A stretch of DNA of 64,000 bases from Ophioderma brevispina (Eukaryota > Echinodermata > Ophiuroidea > Amphilepidida > Ophiodermatidae). The position numbers and the translations under genes were made by a program. Of this stretch, positions 47,635 to 59,619 are shown piece by piece (the stretch's first letter is position 1; each line of letters begins with the position of its first letter). The stretch covers positions 1-64,000 of the forward strand of contig JAMKCH010044303.1 of assembly GCA_023653785.1 (NCBI GenBank), read 5' to 3'. Below the pieces are notes generated by a model, which was not told the origin of the DNA, did no database searches, and worked only from the letters and a program-made list of their open reading frames with translations.

Positions 47635-48430
47635 TTTTTGGTTGTTATCTTGTTTGATTTATTTTATGGCTTAAGAATCGATGGTTCACGTATGCGTTAA
47701 AAAAGAAAGTCACAAAAAAGGGATTGTAGACATTAAATTCGCTGTCTTAAGTTTGACAACGTACGGCTCACAGGACTTTGGAAATGCTACAGCGATACAC
47801 ACAAGCGCCATCATGAAGAACACTTACACGGTCTCAATGTTTTTTTTTTTCGTTTAAGACCACACCGGAACAGAAATTCATCCCAATAGTTACATCTACA
47901 AGAAATCATTTTAGCCGCACACCCGCGTCAACTGCAACAATCTCTTACGATCAATAACAGCAATCCAGGATAAAGTATTCAACAAACAGTCCACCATCAT
48001 TTGAATATCAACTAAACATCCAATTCAAGTCTCCATTGAGCACACCCGAACCCTGCTCATTTGACACCATTAGGGAGTGTTGAACAGTAACAACAAGAAA
48101 AATATAACGTGCAACCCCTCTCCGTGCACCTTTGCAACGTTTACACCGTATGACGTTCTTCTCGTGTCGCTACTTACGCGGAACATGTTTTCATAGAATG
48201 CTAAAATAGTTGCCTCAAAACTTGATAAAGAGCTCTACTGGAGACGCAGTCTGTACTTTTATATTACAGAGTAGCTAGTGGCATTTGTCAATTTTGTGAT
48301 ATTTGGCCAATTGGTTTAAAATATTGTGCTCTACCATTATGACGTTTTTAAGATAAGAGACAAAACATATTATATAACACATACAAATATTTGTCATTTG
48401 ATTGGTGGATACTATATCATGTGACATAAA
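47635..48430. other. Stretch with no recognised gene
   Basis: It follows the TRIM-NHL stop codon. No poly-A signal with an A-tail is obvious, so a retrocopy end cannot be placed. Confidence 0.35.
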
Positions 48431-48886
48431 ATATTTGAGACTAGTTCCCCAAAATTTCACAGGTGGGAAAAAGTTCCCATAAAAAGCTACTATTTCCCTG
48501 CATTGGTATTGGCAAGTTTTTCAAATGACAGAAATATTTTTATATGTTATATAAAACAAATATTGACTGCTCATGAGGGAAAAGGTGCAAAATAATTGCC
48601 CGAGGTGACTGGAGACCGTGGGCCTACTATTTTCCCCGAGACCGAAGGTCACCTGTGAAATTTTGGGGAACTAGTCTCAATATTGATATAAAATTGGATC
48701 GATTAAGCCCAAATTAATTGATCAAGCTATGAGTTGCAAAAATATTGGGCGAGACACAGTCGAGCCCAATATTTTAAAACTCATAGCGAGACCAATTAAT
48801 ATTGGGCGTAAATCATCCAATTTTATCATTATCATGTTTTGGATCCGATATTTTCCCACACTTGGACTCCCCAAAACATGATAATG
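48431..48886. repeat. Three adjacent foldback hairpins
   Basis: Hairpin 1 (48431-48684): GAGACTAGTTCCCCAAAATT and TTCACAGGTG mirrored near 48650. Hairpin 2 (48686-48829): arms share AAAATTGGAT, GCCCAA, TTAATTG, CTATGAGTT and AATATTGGGC, loop GAGACACAGTCGA. Hairpin 3 (48828-48886): ATTATCATGTTTTGG mirrored by CCAAAACATGATAAT. No coding potential. Confidence 0.8.
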
Positions 48887-49724
48887 TATAATATTGTCCG
48901 ATTTATTCAATATTTGTTATTATATTGCATGTTAACAATTGTTTTTGAACAATGATGACTAATTTCCATCAAATTATCAGAAATGGGCCACTTATCTGGT
49001 CATTACATTCTTTTTTCAGGCACAAAAATAGGAAGCAAAGAGTTCTTTTTTTTTAGTTTTTAGAGACATTATTAGGATATCTATATTCAGAACAATGTAT
49101 GAGGGGTGCTCATTGCTTCCTTTTGTCATGGTAGGACGTCAATGGAAGATGAGACAAAGTTCATCGTTGTTGGAATCGGGAAATTGAATGGCAAGAAAGT
49201 GCAAGAAGAACGTTTTATTCATACCGTTGACATACTGTTTGTAGTGGAATGTGAATAAGTATTCAGACATGATTTGCGCAAACCACGTGATTTATCATTC
49301 AAATTGTAATGCGGATGTCTCAAAATTGTCCACTTTTTTTAAAGACCACTGTCTTCCATTGACGTTATCTTATTTCTGGTCCACACAAGCACTGCACTTT
49401 TCTCCCGTAAACATTTAGAGTAAATCCTAACAAACCCGTACAATTCATTTAGCGGCTATTTGGGAGTCATTTGTGTCGTTCCTGTGGCTGTATTCCTTCT
49501 GGGGTGCAATCGGCAAGGTATCGATCGCCAGCTCTTTTAATCCGTCATATTTAGCAAACATGGCATTCAGATCAAAATGTTTTTAGCACTCCAGGATTCT
49601 GGGAATAACATTTGTTTGAAAAACACAACTTTGACATTCAACGCGTCATGTGTGGTTAAGAACCGCTGAAATCATTTTGTGATTATGAAAATTTTTTCTG
49701 CGTGTTGCAATAAAAAGGGTCGAT

Positions 49725-49965
49725 TTCAGTTGTACGAGGTCAAATTTTAAAGTTGCTCCGATTTGGATAAAAATGATGGTGGCGCTCATGGGAATAGTTT
49801 TGAGTGTCTCAAATGCTTGCTTAAGAGAGTAGGGGGGAAACAAGGTCAAGCCCCATTGAATGCAATGGACGTTGACCTTCTTTGCCCCCTACATCGGAAA
49901 CTAAGCATTTAAGACAGTCAAAAGAATTAGAGCTGTTTTACTTTTGACCCCTGTACAAAACTTTC
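49725..49965. repeat. Foldback element
   Basis: The outer arms (TGTACGAGGTCAAA on the left; TTTTGACCCCTGTACA on the right) enclose inner arms (GTAGGGGG-AAA-AAGGTCAA and the mirrored TTGACCTTCTTTGCCCCCTAC). The palindrome CCATTGAATGCAATGG lies at the tip. The arms are about 110 bp. It resembles one arm of the 24.2 kb repeat. Confidence 0.75.
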
Positions 49966-50649
49966 CCCCATTTTTTTTTTACATGTTTCCCATTGTTTTA
50001 TTAATTTCGTACCGAAATTATAAAACAAAACAAAAATAGGGTACTTTCCCCAATCTATGAAAGGGAATAATAAAAATCATGTCGAAGACACTGAATAGCT
50101 TTAAATATTTTGCGTATTTTTCAATGGGAGACGATTTGCGTGTTAGTGTCCTCGTTCTTCGTTCGTTCTTCGTTTTAATAATACCACATTATTTCTATAC
50201 TTTAACAACAGAACCAAATTTTGGATATACAAAAAAAATATAAATTTAAATTTAAAACTCACAAATCTTTCATTGCTGATATTTCAATATGTCTATTTTC
50301 CCCATTCGCTTGTTTGCAGAACTCGTGTATTTCGTCGTATAATAAAATATTATAGGTGATTATTTGATTTTGTATTCATCATCACTTCATTGCAATATTA
50401 AAAGGTAACACCAATATAGAATACAAATATATAAAGCAATATATAATCAAGAATAAACCATATATAAATTAGTCTTTTCTGACAAAAACGGTAATAAAAT
50501 ATGAAATTAAAAAAATATGTGTTGTGAGAACAATTGATACATTCCAGATTTATAGATGAATATATTAATAATATACACACCTCTTGACATAACTTATTTC
50601 TTATGACACTTATTCAGAACCTGAATGCTGACCGGTAAGTCGTGGAAAT

Positions 50650-51210
50650 TCTTTAATCCATTTTGTACCATATCCTGCTTCCAGCTGCTGGTTATGGTAA
50701 TGCCTTTGTCTTCATGGACGACAATGAAATGCAGTCCACAGAGATGATGGCAGATCAACGCATTCTTAGCTTGAGAGGACATCCAACGAAATTCGCCACA
50801 CCTCAATCCCCTCGAGCATTTTTTTGTGAGCACGTGTCAATGCAGAGAGTACTGCAACTGGATGACTTAACACGGTTTTTACAGGAGGAATCACTGACCT
50901 CTACACATGGATAGCGGGTCTGAGTCGCCGATTGAAACATCAGGAAGTTGTTTTTTTACCTATACAATATGGCGGGAAACAATGCATACACCTTGTCAAA
51001 CAATAAAACATATGTGTGGAATATGCGCACCAGCAGGTGTATGCATTGTTTCCGCCATATTGTATAGGTAAAAACCAACTTCCTGTTGTTTCACTCGGCG
51101 ACCATTCAACTGTGCGGCAGCCCGCTATCCAAGTGTAGAGGTCAGTGGGAGGAATGCACCGCTATCCCTCAGCAGCGTCTGAGCAGACTCATCAACAGCA
51201 AGTTTAACCG
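50650..51210 (+). pseudogene. Tc1-like transposase, C-terminal half, split by a MITE
   Basis: The plus strand reads AAGYGNAFVFMDDNEMQSTE (the FMDDNAxxHxA block with the second catalytic aspartate). After a frameshift comes NSPHLNPLEHFF (the SPDLNPIEHxW block with the last D or E), then LDDLTRFLQEE. The MITE at 50892-51155 interrupts at that point. Beyond it the frame resumes as CTAIPQQRLSRLINSKFNRC and stops, the normal C-terminus of Tc1 transposases (AIPQxxxxxLIxSMxxRC). The N-terminal HTH half is absent. Confidence 0.85.
50884..51155. mobile_element. Foldback MITE with perfect 8-bp target duplication
   Basis: GGAGGAAT at 50884-50891 and 51148-51155 is an exact 8-bp direct repeat flanking inverted ends CACTGACCTCTACAC. 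Arms of about 110 bp share GATAGCGGG, TCGCCGA, AACA-CAGGAAGTTG, ACCTATACAATATGGCGG and AACAATGCATACACC. Eight-bp duplications point to hAT-type mobilisation. Removing one GGAGGAAT and the element restores the Tc1 reading frame in place. Confidence 0.92.
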
Positions 51211-51278
51211 ATGTTAATAGGCCATTTGATTAGTTTGGGGGATACATACATTAATTAGTACTTAACTTTTAAAGCGAT

Positions 51279-52650
51279 TTATTGGTATAAATCTATCGGC
51301 ACATATATAATGAAATATCCCTAAATAAAACGTACCAGATGGTTTTCATGGCCATTGGAGTATTCCTTGCGAAAAAAATCCAGATTTATTCCGACCAATA
51401 TACACAACTGTACAACGATCATGGAAGCTTTATTCCGTGTGGTATATTTACAACGCCGCATATGCAATACCGAAACAGACTCCAGCGAAAATATCCCCCT
51501 ACGCCGACGCGCATATGCACGTGCAATTTTGCACAACAAACCTCATCCTTTTGAACTTCGTTGAGCACACAAAGGATAGGAGCGCAATTCGTTTAGATTT
51601 TTTATTGCAAGAAAACTACACTTTTTTAAAACCTCAGTGATATGAGAAAAATGTTAAGAGGGGTGTTTTAGATATCATTTTGTGATTAACAAAGGTTTTA
51701 GTTGGCCTAAACACTAACAATCCATGAAAACGTGGACATTTGAAAAGGGGGTCGCGTAATATTTAGTCTTATCGCAGTCGCACTGTAACCACTGATCTCT
51801 ATTGGCTACACAACAGTAATTGTATATTAGATGAATGGAGCAACGGGCGAACATCTTGGTCTACCGAACACAATACCATTCCAGAGACACCTGTTTAACA
51901 GAAGTTGTATCCCGTGTGCACGTTTTAGAGACATGCCATCCCATACGCGCAAATACAATGAGCTCACTGAATTGGCTTGATTCTGTAGTCTGTGTTATGT
52001 CGCTTATCCACATTTCAATGGGAACAATTTTGTATATATTAAATGACCTGCTCTTAACCACCTGCTTAGGCTCTTTTTGGATGACCAACATGGCCATCAG
52101 TGCTTCAATTACGAAGCCCAGGTTTCCAATCCATTGTATAGAGATCAGTATTCGAAACCCACTGATGCACGGTTCAGCAATCTACGTACTTTTCAATGTG
52201 CCGAGTAGCGCTTCTTTGTATGATGTAGAGTTTCCTAATTTTATTTTAGAAACTATATTTCTTAAGAATCCCAGGCTCATTTGATAAAAATTAGGCACAA
52301 ATGTATGCCATTTTTGATAAATGTATATATTTTAAAGAAAAACGTTAAATTAAAGCTGTGTTTTTAATTCCAATGCTAAAAGTAAACGCGATAGTCTTTC
52401 ATACAGGCCAGAACTTGACTAACCACCGATCATCTTTCAATTTGTGTGAAAGACTAAACATGGCTTGTGGCAAAACGATAGCGTAAATAATAAACGTGGC
52501 GGCTTCCTTAATCGTCTACTGCTTCAAAAGTTAAGCGTGAAAATGATGTTTTCTTCGCAAGGAATACTCCATGACCATGCAAACCATCTGGTACGTCATA
52601 TTTAGGGATATTCATTATATATGTGCCGATAGATTTATACCAATACCAAT
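51279..52650. mobile_element. TIR-bounded 1.37 kb transposon with unassigned ORF
   Basis: About 100-bp inverted ends share TTGGTATAAATCTATCGGCA, CATATATAATGAA, ATATCCCTAAATA, CGTACCAGATGGTTT and GGAGTATTCCTTGCGAA. The interior holds a 149-codon plus-strand ORF (51835-52284) that overlaps a 78-codon minus-strand ORF, and a 69-codon plus-strand frame at 51355-51564 with an arginine-rich end. None matches a transposase family I can name, so the superfamily is unknown. Target duplications were not identified. Confidence 0.7.
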
Positions 52651-54464
52651 AAACAGTTAGCTGTTTGACAATCAACTGAAGTAATGAAATTCGTTTGTGA
52701 ATTTCTGCAAAATTCCCTCGTTTGTTATTAACTTTGCTCAGGGGCAAAACAAGTTTTGAATAGCGCCACCATAATGGTTAGTTAGCCTAATTAGCATAAA
52801 AAACCCTGGAGCACGATTTCGGGCCCGATTCTCATATTAGCCATCATTCATGATACCAACCACGCGTCGTCTACCAAACAGCTACAACAACAACAAATTT
52901 AACCAAACCGAAAGTTAAAACTTCTATAATTTGGTGGGTTTTTGAGCTAAAATTGCATGAAGAGCACACATGGGCACAAATTCGGATATTACATTTTGTT
53001 ACAAAGTGCACTAAACTTAACCAGCTTCTTAATTATCAACCGGAAGTTAAAACTACATTTGTTGTTTTTTAAGGTCGGAAACTGCCGGAGCGTTTGAAAT
53101 ATTTCACAAGAGTTATAATTAAGTACGGGTCACAAAATAACAAAAGGCAAGATTTTTCGACAGTCATAGCTCTGCCCTTTTCAGCGGTTTGGAGCCCACT
53201 CAATAATATAGTCCGGGGCCATTATGATCCAGGACCATGTAAGTTTCCTATAGTTTCCTAATTTTTTATGTTCTTGAACATAAAAGTCTAGCCACACTAT
53301 GTGTAAAACAAATACATAAGCTTATTACAAATATATGTCCTCAAACAAACACCACGGCAAAGATCTAGTACTTAGTTATCCGTTAATAACAAACTTAAAG
53401 AGAAATTTCATCTTACAAGCGCACTACAGTTTGGGAGTAGGTGTTACGCACGTGTCAGCATGTTAATTATATTAGGTTATCCCTGTAAATGAGGTTCTTA
53501 AACAGGTATTAATTGATATAAAAAACGTCCCCGCGGTTCCACAAGATGAACCGTTGTTACAAGAAGCAGCCGTTGTTCTCCGATCCACCATAAACAAATA
53601 TCAACGTCAAAACAAAAGTTGGTTATACCCATCATAAAATGAAAGTGATAATGTACAAAACGTTGTTAATCCTAAAACTGACTGACAGCTTGGGTACATC
53701 ATACATTACTAGCAACCGCCGAATGTGTAGAAAGATGCTGTTGATTTCGACAGTGCCAACAAAATTACCGTATTGCAAGGAATTATTATCGAATATTATA
53801 GCTGCACTGAAACATCCAGTCTGAGATAAAATGGAGAGAGAGAGAAGTGAAAAATAGAAAATGAGAGAAATAGTGAAAAGGTTGTGTTTGTTCCCCGAAT
53901 TTACATAGATTAAAAAAAAATATGAAAAAAATAACGTTCTATACCATGTATACAAAATATAAACAGTGGCTTGCTATTGGAAGAAATAAATACTACTTGG
54001 AATGCTATTAAATCAGTTTCATGTGAAATTTCAAATTACAACAGACATGAAAATAGTCAATTGTAAGTCCTTTTTCGTCATAAAATCAAATCGTTTTGTT
54101 TTAGCTCACCAAAGAATTAAAAGACCTTGTCAAGAGAACCACGTAGGCAATTTGGACGTTTAAGAAAACCGATGATCATAAGGCTTTTTCAATTGTACTT
54201 TTTTTTTAAAATAATGGGTTAAAAATGGGGGCACTTTTTTTGCTCGTAACTTCCAAATAAAACAACATTAATAGTAACTTAATGATGCGCACTGTAAAAA
54301 GTTATTACGGAAATAATTTATTGAAATTGAACCATGCTAATTGTCGAACAACGCGAGTTAGAGGTTCGAATATGGCAAACTTATAAAGATATAAAACAAA
54401 AGCATCAAAACATGTTTACAATAATATGAAGCCTTTTGTGGAATTTGAGGTTAATATACTTTAA
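52651..54464. other. Stretch with no recognised gene
   Basis: Two AACCGGAAGTTAAAAC-like words (near 52905 and 53038) are a weak direct repeat. A 107-codon minus-strand ORF at 53632-53955 is hydrophobic and featureless. Confidence 0.35.
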
Positions 54465-54604
54465 CCTTGGTATTTTAAACGAATCGTAAGTTTCGAGTAA
54501 TTCTTGGCAATCAACGTAAACCAAGGTCAATATATGTTACCTTGGTATTGTAAACGACTCGTAAATTTCGAGTAATTCTTGGTTATCAAAGTAACCGACC
54601 CACA
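54465..54604. repeat. 75-bp tandem duplication
   Basis: CCTTGGTATT, TAAACGA, TCGTAA, TTTCGAGTAATTCTTGG recur with a 75-bp step (54465 and 54540). Confidence 0.85.
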
Positions 54605-54639
54605 TTCACAAAATGATAACGTTCAACTCAGATGCAGTG

Positions 54640-54790
54640 TTTAGTTAGTGTATTTAGTTAGTTATTAGTTAGTTATTCAGTTAGTGTTTCAGTAGTTATT
54701 TAGTTATATTTGTTATTTAGGTAGTTAGATAGTTAGGTCGTTGTTAGTAGTTAGGTAGTCAGTTTTATGTAGTTATTTCGGTAGGGTAGG
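54640..54790. repeat. Degenerate (TTAG)n satellite
   Basis: About 150 bp of TTAGTTAG, GTTATT and TAGGTAGT variants. It resembles an expanded TTAG/TAGT microsatellite rather than telomeric TTAGGG. Confidence 0.85.
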
Positions 54791-55286
54791 AGTTTGTTTT
54801 GCGGCGAGTCATTTTATTCGTCAAATGAGAAAATTTCGACAAGCGTTTCAAAATGGCTGTAATAGTACACACTCATACAATATATCATATATCCGCCATT
54901 TCTTAAAGGTTTCATGGTATCTGTTTAATTTACTTACAATGCATGATGGATAAAAAACTGTGAACAACTGTGGAGACGTACTGTTGCGAGAAATTGCTAT
55001 CAATTCAAGGGAATCATAAAAGGCGTATCTACAGAATAAAAACAAAACAACAAAAAGATCAATACTTGTAGTTACAAAATAAGAGGCAACGTTGTCGACA
55101 AGAAACATAGCGAGATGGCTGTGTGTTTTCATGTGCAGTTCATGCTAATTTCAGGCCAACAACCCATAAATGTATGTCACGGATCCACCAATCTGAAAAT
55201 ATGTCGATTTTTTTTACCATGACCTTCAAATCCAGGAAGGGGCAAATACAGTTTACACAGGGCCAATAACCGCGACGCAATTATGT

Positions 55287-55349
55287 ACCCACAGTTTAGT
55301 AAACTGTATCCTTTAGCATCATTTAGTATACTAAACAGTGGGTACATTT
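55287..55349. repeat. Short inverted repeat
   Basis: ATGTACCCACAGTTTAGTA pairs with TACTAAACAGTGGGTACAT across 63 bp. It could form a hairpin or be a very small foldback. Confidence 0.7.
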
Positions 55350-56300
55350 TGCTTAAGGAAGACTCGGAGATTTTCAAAGAGTATCTTTTTGTGTAACTTG
55401 CTTAAATTACAGATAATCCCTAACTGCAAATACTCCCAAAAGTTGAGATGAATCGCATTTTGTGTTTTGATGCAGTAAATCTTTATGTGTTGTTTGGCAG
55501 TACCGTATACGATTTTGTGTAAAATCAAAAAAAAAAAAAAAAATCGGAACCGGAATTTTGTAATATTCTATAATATTGTTATGTATGACGGGACCACCCA
55601 ATAGGGTATGTGGACAAGCTTGCAGAGAGTCGTATATGACCAACCAAAACAAGGTTCTTCCAGTGCGTTAAAGTTGACTGATATATAATCAGTTCTTTGT
55701 TAATAATAAGATATTTTGGTATACTTAAAGTGAAATCGTTGGATTGTTTTAGAATAATCATATAATCACGAGCAAAAGCGCAAGAAACAATTAGTTCCGT
55801 CACAATTCTTACAAAATTAACAGGGGCGTAGTCTTAAGTCAAACCGTTGTGTTACGCCCAGTGACATCCCATGCTATATGCATTGCTTTCAATTAAAATT
55901 ACGTACGTCCAACTCGAACGCGGTTTTCTTACGACCTGATCTATTCAAAATCACTTATCTGTCACATGTACAAAGCAAGGGTGTTGGGCATGACTGGAAA
56001 CGTGCCGAGGGCATCAAAACATGTAGAAAAAGATGATTGATATTAACAAGATACAATTGATACAACACGAAACGTGCCTTTAAATACAAATTCTTTTGAC
56101 AGAATACAATATCATATCATGCAGAGATAGACGGAAAAACAAGGACCATCTTCTAACTTTTGTTTGATTGATTCTACGGCATGTAGCGCTGTACGCATCT
56201 TAAGCTCTAACGAATGGTGGTAAATGATAAAAGGTAATTGTCAATTGACATTTTACGCTCCTTTCAATGCAAAATCAAGTTCCCACAAGGGTATAGGTAA
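55350..56300. other. Stretch with no recognised gene
   Basis: Non-coding, with an A-run at about 55527-55544. Confidence 0.35.
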
Positions 56301-56500
56301 GATACAGGGTGACCCTAAAGTGATATGGATGGGATAGGTAATGGGCATGTTTGTTCTTATTTTGATATCACAGGATACTTGAAGAAACTTCAAGCTATCC
56401 CGTGAATCAAATTTCTAGGAATTGGATTTGGAAAATCCCTGGGGGTAGTAGTCACCGGCCCTTCGTGGTGCGTTGCTACAACAAGTCGGTTCGCAAACCA
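56301..56500. mobile_element. Possible mariner-like transposon end
   Basis: ACAGGGTGACCCTAAAGTGA looks like the CAGGGTG-type terminus also seen at 1363. The internal words AAATTTCTAGGAATTGGAT and CCTTCGTGGTGCGTTG recur at 25-115. No transposase or opposite end was recognised. Confidence 0.4.
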
Positions 56501-56848
56501 TGTGTTTTGCTCCTCATCGCGATCAGAAATTGTTTAACAATTGCACATGTAGCACTTTAGAATGTGAGGATGACAAAATTCACTTTGAATCCACCCACAT
56601 AGCTTCACAAAAGCTTTGTCCCTAATTTGTGTAAACCTCATGGACCTTGTTTATACTGACCAAGTTTGGTGATCGTTGCATTTGATTTGTGGCAGGAAAA
56701 CGAATTAACAGATTTTCAAAGAATGCCCTTTTAATCTGCCCATGCACCCCAATCAGTGTAAACCATGAACCTTGGGCCAGCGGTTCTTCTGACGAAGCTT
56801 GTCTGCAATTACCCCAATCGTTTGTGAAGGAGATAACAAATTACAAAT

Positions 56849-56849
<1 letters not shown>

Positions 56850-56891
<42 letters not shown>
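56850..56891. repeat. (TA)n microsatellite
   Basis: About 20 perfect TA units. Confidence 0.95.
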
Positions 56892-56892
<1 letters not shown>

Positions 56893-57167
56893 TTCATTAA
56901 TAAATTTATGATTGTTTATTGGTTGACACTCTATCACGTGATTAAATATAGTTCATCTATGCAGCGAAAAATCGGCGCCATCCGTAAATAGTACCCCTAA
57001 GCCACCCCACCCGTAAATAGTTCATTCTTCAGAAGTACTCTTTGCGGCTCAGAGGTACGGCTTAGTGGACTGCATACGGACTACCACATTCATTCACAGA
57101 GATGCATTGTTTGACGTGAAATTTATTGAATGAAAATGCAAAAATTATTATTTTTTCAGTATTTTTA

Positions 57168-57350
57168 AGTATATAAAGCAAATATACTGACTCTATTCGA
57201 GTCTCTGGCTTAAAAGTATGGTCCCTCTGTGACTACAAGAGTGCTATTTTGCTTCGGAGCTGCGCCCCTCAGCAAAATAGCACTACTGTAGTCACCTGGG
57301 GACCATAATTTTAACCAGAGACTCTCATGTCAGTATATATTTGTATAATG
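57168..57350. repeat. Foldback hairpin element
   Basis: Arms share AGTATAT, CAAATATACTGA, GAGTCTCTGG, TATGGTCCC, GTGACTACA and GTGCTATTTTGC with their mirror images, around a loop GGAGCTGCGCCCCTCAGC. About 183 bp. Confidence 0.8.
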
Positions 57351-58410
57351 TCTGTACTTTGTTCGTGAATAGTCTTACCCACTATAATAGCCAAGGTGAC
57401 TTCACCAAGCACTGAGTAGTTTAGAACAAAATCACACCATAGGGCAGGCAAACTATACAAAAATAAATAATAAATCATAAATCTTGGTACACAGTACAGA
57501 TTAGCTAAAGGACAAAACTGTATATGTGTACACTGAAAAACACTAATCAAGAAAATGGTTCTATTTGGCAATTAGTCATGCAAATTGATTTTTTGATCAT
57601 TCAAGAAAATCAAGCTAAAATTTATTATAGTGTTCAATTAACATTAACATTAACATAGTGATATCAATTAACATTTTCGCATATTTTTATTACAGATATT
57701 TTAACCCTCGTCTACCCGAGCCATTTTTACACAACACCAACCTTGAATTGTCATTATGAATCAAACGATTCCTATAAATTTGGTACCACAGGATAGCTTA
57801 TAGATTATTAATTCTATTGGTAGCAAAATAAATACCAAAAAAATCCCAATATGACGTCGCTATGACGTCATAAGTCAAGGCAAATACGAAAATACTAGAT
57901 ATAGTTTGGGCAATTTATATTTTGCAATATTTGGGAAATTTCTATTTTGAAATTTTACTGCCACGAAAACATTATGGCACCAAAACGTTCTGCGTGTATC
58001 CATTAACGTGCTTAATTTCTGGAAAGTGCAATAAAAACAGTTAGAGATGTTAGTGATATAAAAATAGCGATGCCCATAGCCACAAAATAAACTGACGGAA
58101 AATTTGACATATTTTTTTTTGGGGGGGGGGTATAAAAATTGACAATTTTACTGCAATCAACTTTATGACATCATTCTGACGCAATAATAAGGTACGTAAA
58201 TAGTCATTTTGGTATCAAAGGAAAGAGAAAAACCACGGCTATCTAGTATCAAGTATAGTAAATCAAGTATATGTGCCATTCTGGCGTCGAACAGTTGGCT
58301 TTAATCTGTATTTTTTAGTACATCACAAAGTAAATTTAAATGAAAATAATTAATGGATTTATAGTTTGTTATTTAATAAGCCATTTTCATACAAATGGAA
58401 AATTATGAAT
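57351..58410. other. Non-coding stretch with shared repeat segment
   Basis: 57850-57970 matches 13085-13165 (ATGACGTCATAAGT, then GGGAAATTTCTATTT). A T8G10 run lies at about 58111-58128. Confidence 0.4.
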
Positions 58411-58492
58411 GCATTATTTGTCATGTAAGTTGTCGCGTAATTTGTCATGCACCAAAATGACAAATTAGGGGCAATAATTTGTCATGCACTTT
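58411..58492. repeat. Imperfect TTTGTCATGCA repeats at LINE 3' end
   Basis: Direct and inverted copies of TTTGTCATG or CATGACAAA occur four times just past the end of the minus-strand LINE at 58493. Short tandem tails like this replace poly-A in some LINE clades. Confidence 0.55.
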
Positions 58493-59345
58493 TTAAAAGT
58501 TAATTGTTACAAAATCGTGAAAATATCCCAAGATGCTGTTCACCATGTAGCGCCAAACGTTCCTGTTTGTCATTAAGTTGGGGATGTCAGATGGATCCTG
58601 CTGGATGTCTCGAGCAATCACATCAATGTAGTTAAAGGGGCGACGACCCCTGTTTTGGCACGGTAACTTCCAACATGCGAAGTCTGAGACTACCTGATCA
58701 ATCGCACGATGACAGTGACCAGCAAATCGTGCACGGCGTTGGGCAACAGAAGATGAAATTGGAGGGATAACTCCATATATCTGTGCTTTGGTCTTGTGCT
58801 CACGCCAGGATATGTTTTGAACTCGCATAAGAAACTTGGTGTAGGTGCCATCCAGTCTATCCTGTATCTCTTTCTTCATGGTCCAGGTCTCAGATCCATA
58901 TAACAGGATACTCTTTACTGTACACAGGCTCTAAAGAATTTCAGCTTGGTTGAATTGGAGATACCAGATTGCCATAAGTGGTGTAGTTTATTGCAGGCAT
59001 TCCAAGCTTGTCCTTTTCGTGACAGGAAGTCTTTCTTTCTGTCAGCAACATAGGATCCTAGATACTTGAAGCCCTTGACCTCTTTGAGTTGGCTACCATC
59101 TGTAATGCAGATAGGTTGATGATCATCTTCCTCATTGACGGTCATATATTTCGTCTTCTTGGCATTTAGATGTAGGCCGACTTTGTCTGCAGCATTCTCG
59201 AGTGCTGCTAGTAGATCTTGTGCACCACATATCAGATCAGCTGTTAGAGCTAGATCATCTGCGTAGTCAAGATCTGTGAGATACTGACTTTGGTGACGTC
59301 TAGAACGCTTGGGTTTGATGGTGAAAATATCTGTGATGATATTTT
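58493..59345 (-). pseudogene. 5'-truncated LINE reverse transcriptase with YADD
   Basis: The minus strand from 59340 reads YLTDLDYADDLALTADL (catalytic YADD), VGLHLNAKKTKYM, then KGFKYLGSYVADRKKDFLSR, LWQSGISNSTKLKFFRACV. After a one-base shift near 58915 it continues SILLYGSETWTMKKEIQDR, LDGTYTKFLMRVQNISW and RRARFAGHCHRAIDQVVSD. This is the palm-to-C-terminus of the widespread invertebrate RTE/CR1-type element with YGSETW and RRLRFAGHC motifs. It begins abruptly at 59345, the usual 5' truncation of retrotransposition, and has one clear frameshift and few stops, so it is the youngest LINE in the window. Confidence 0.92.
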
Positions 59346-59576
59346 AAAAACTGATAATTGTTATCACTATTGGTCGTGTTTTATACTACTATTAACCGAT
59401 TAGGATAGTTAATAATTATTAGTTATATACATGTCAAATCGTATAGATTCAATATAAGCCATCTGGAAGATTTACATAAAATTGTGCTTGACCCAAGATT
59501 TAAAAAAATGGTAATAAAAGAACTCCATACTGAAAAAAACCCCACAAATCACACACAATCATATCTCTCTCATTCT

Positions 59577-59578
<2 letters not shown>

Positions 59579-59618
<40 letters not shown>
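59579..59618. repeat. (CA)n microsatellite
   Basis: About 20 perfect CA units. Confidence 0.95.

Positions 59619-59619
<1 letters not shown>

Noticed and set aside
54640..54790. An interstitial telomere
   Set aside because: The repeat is a worn TTAG/TAGT mix, not TTAGGG or TTAGG arrays.
58411..58492. A CRISPR-like array of TTTGTCATG repeats
   Set aside because: The repeats are too short, irregular and of both orientations, and they lie at a LINE end in animal DNA.
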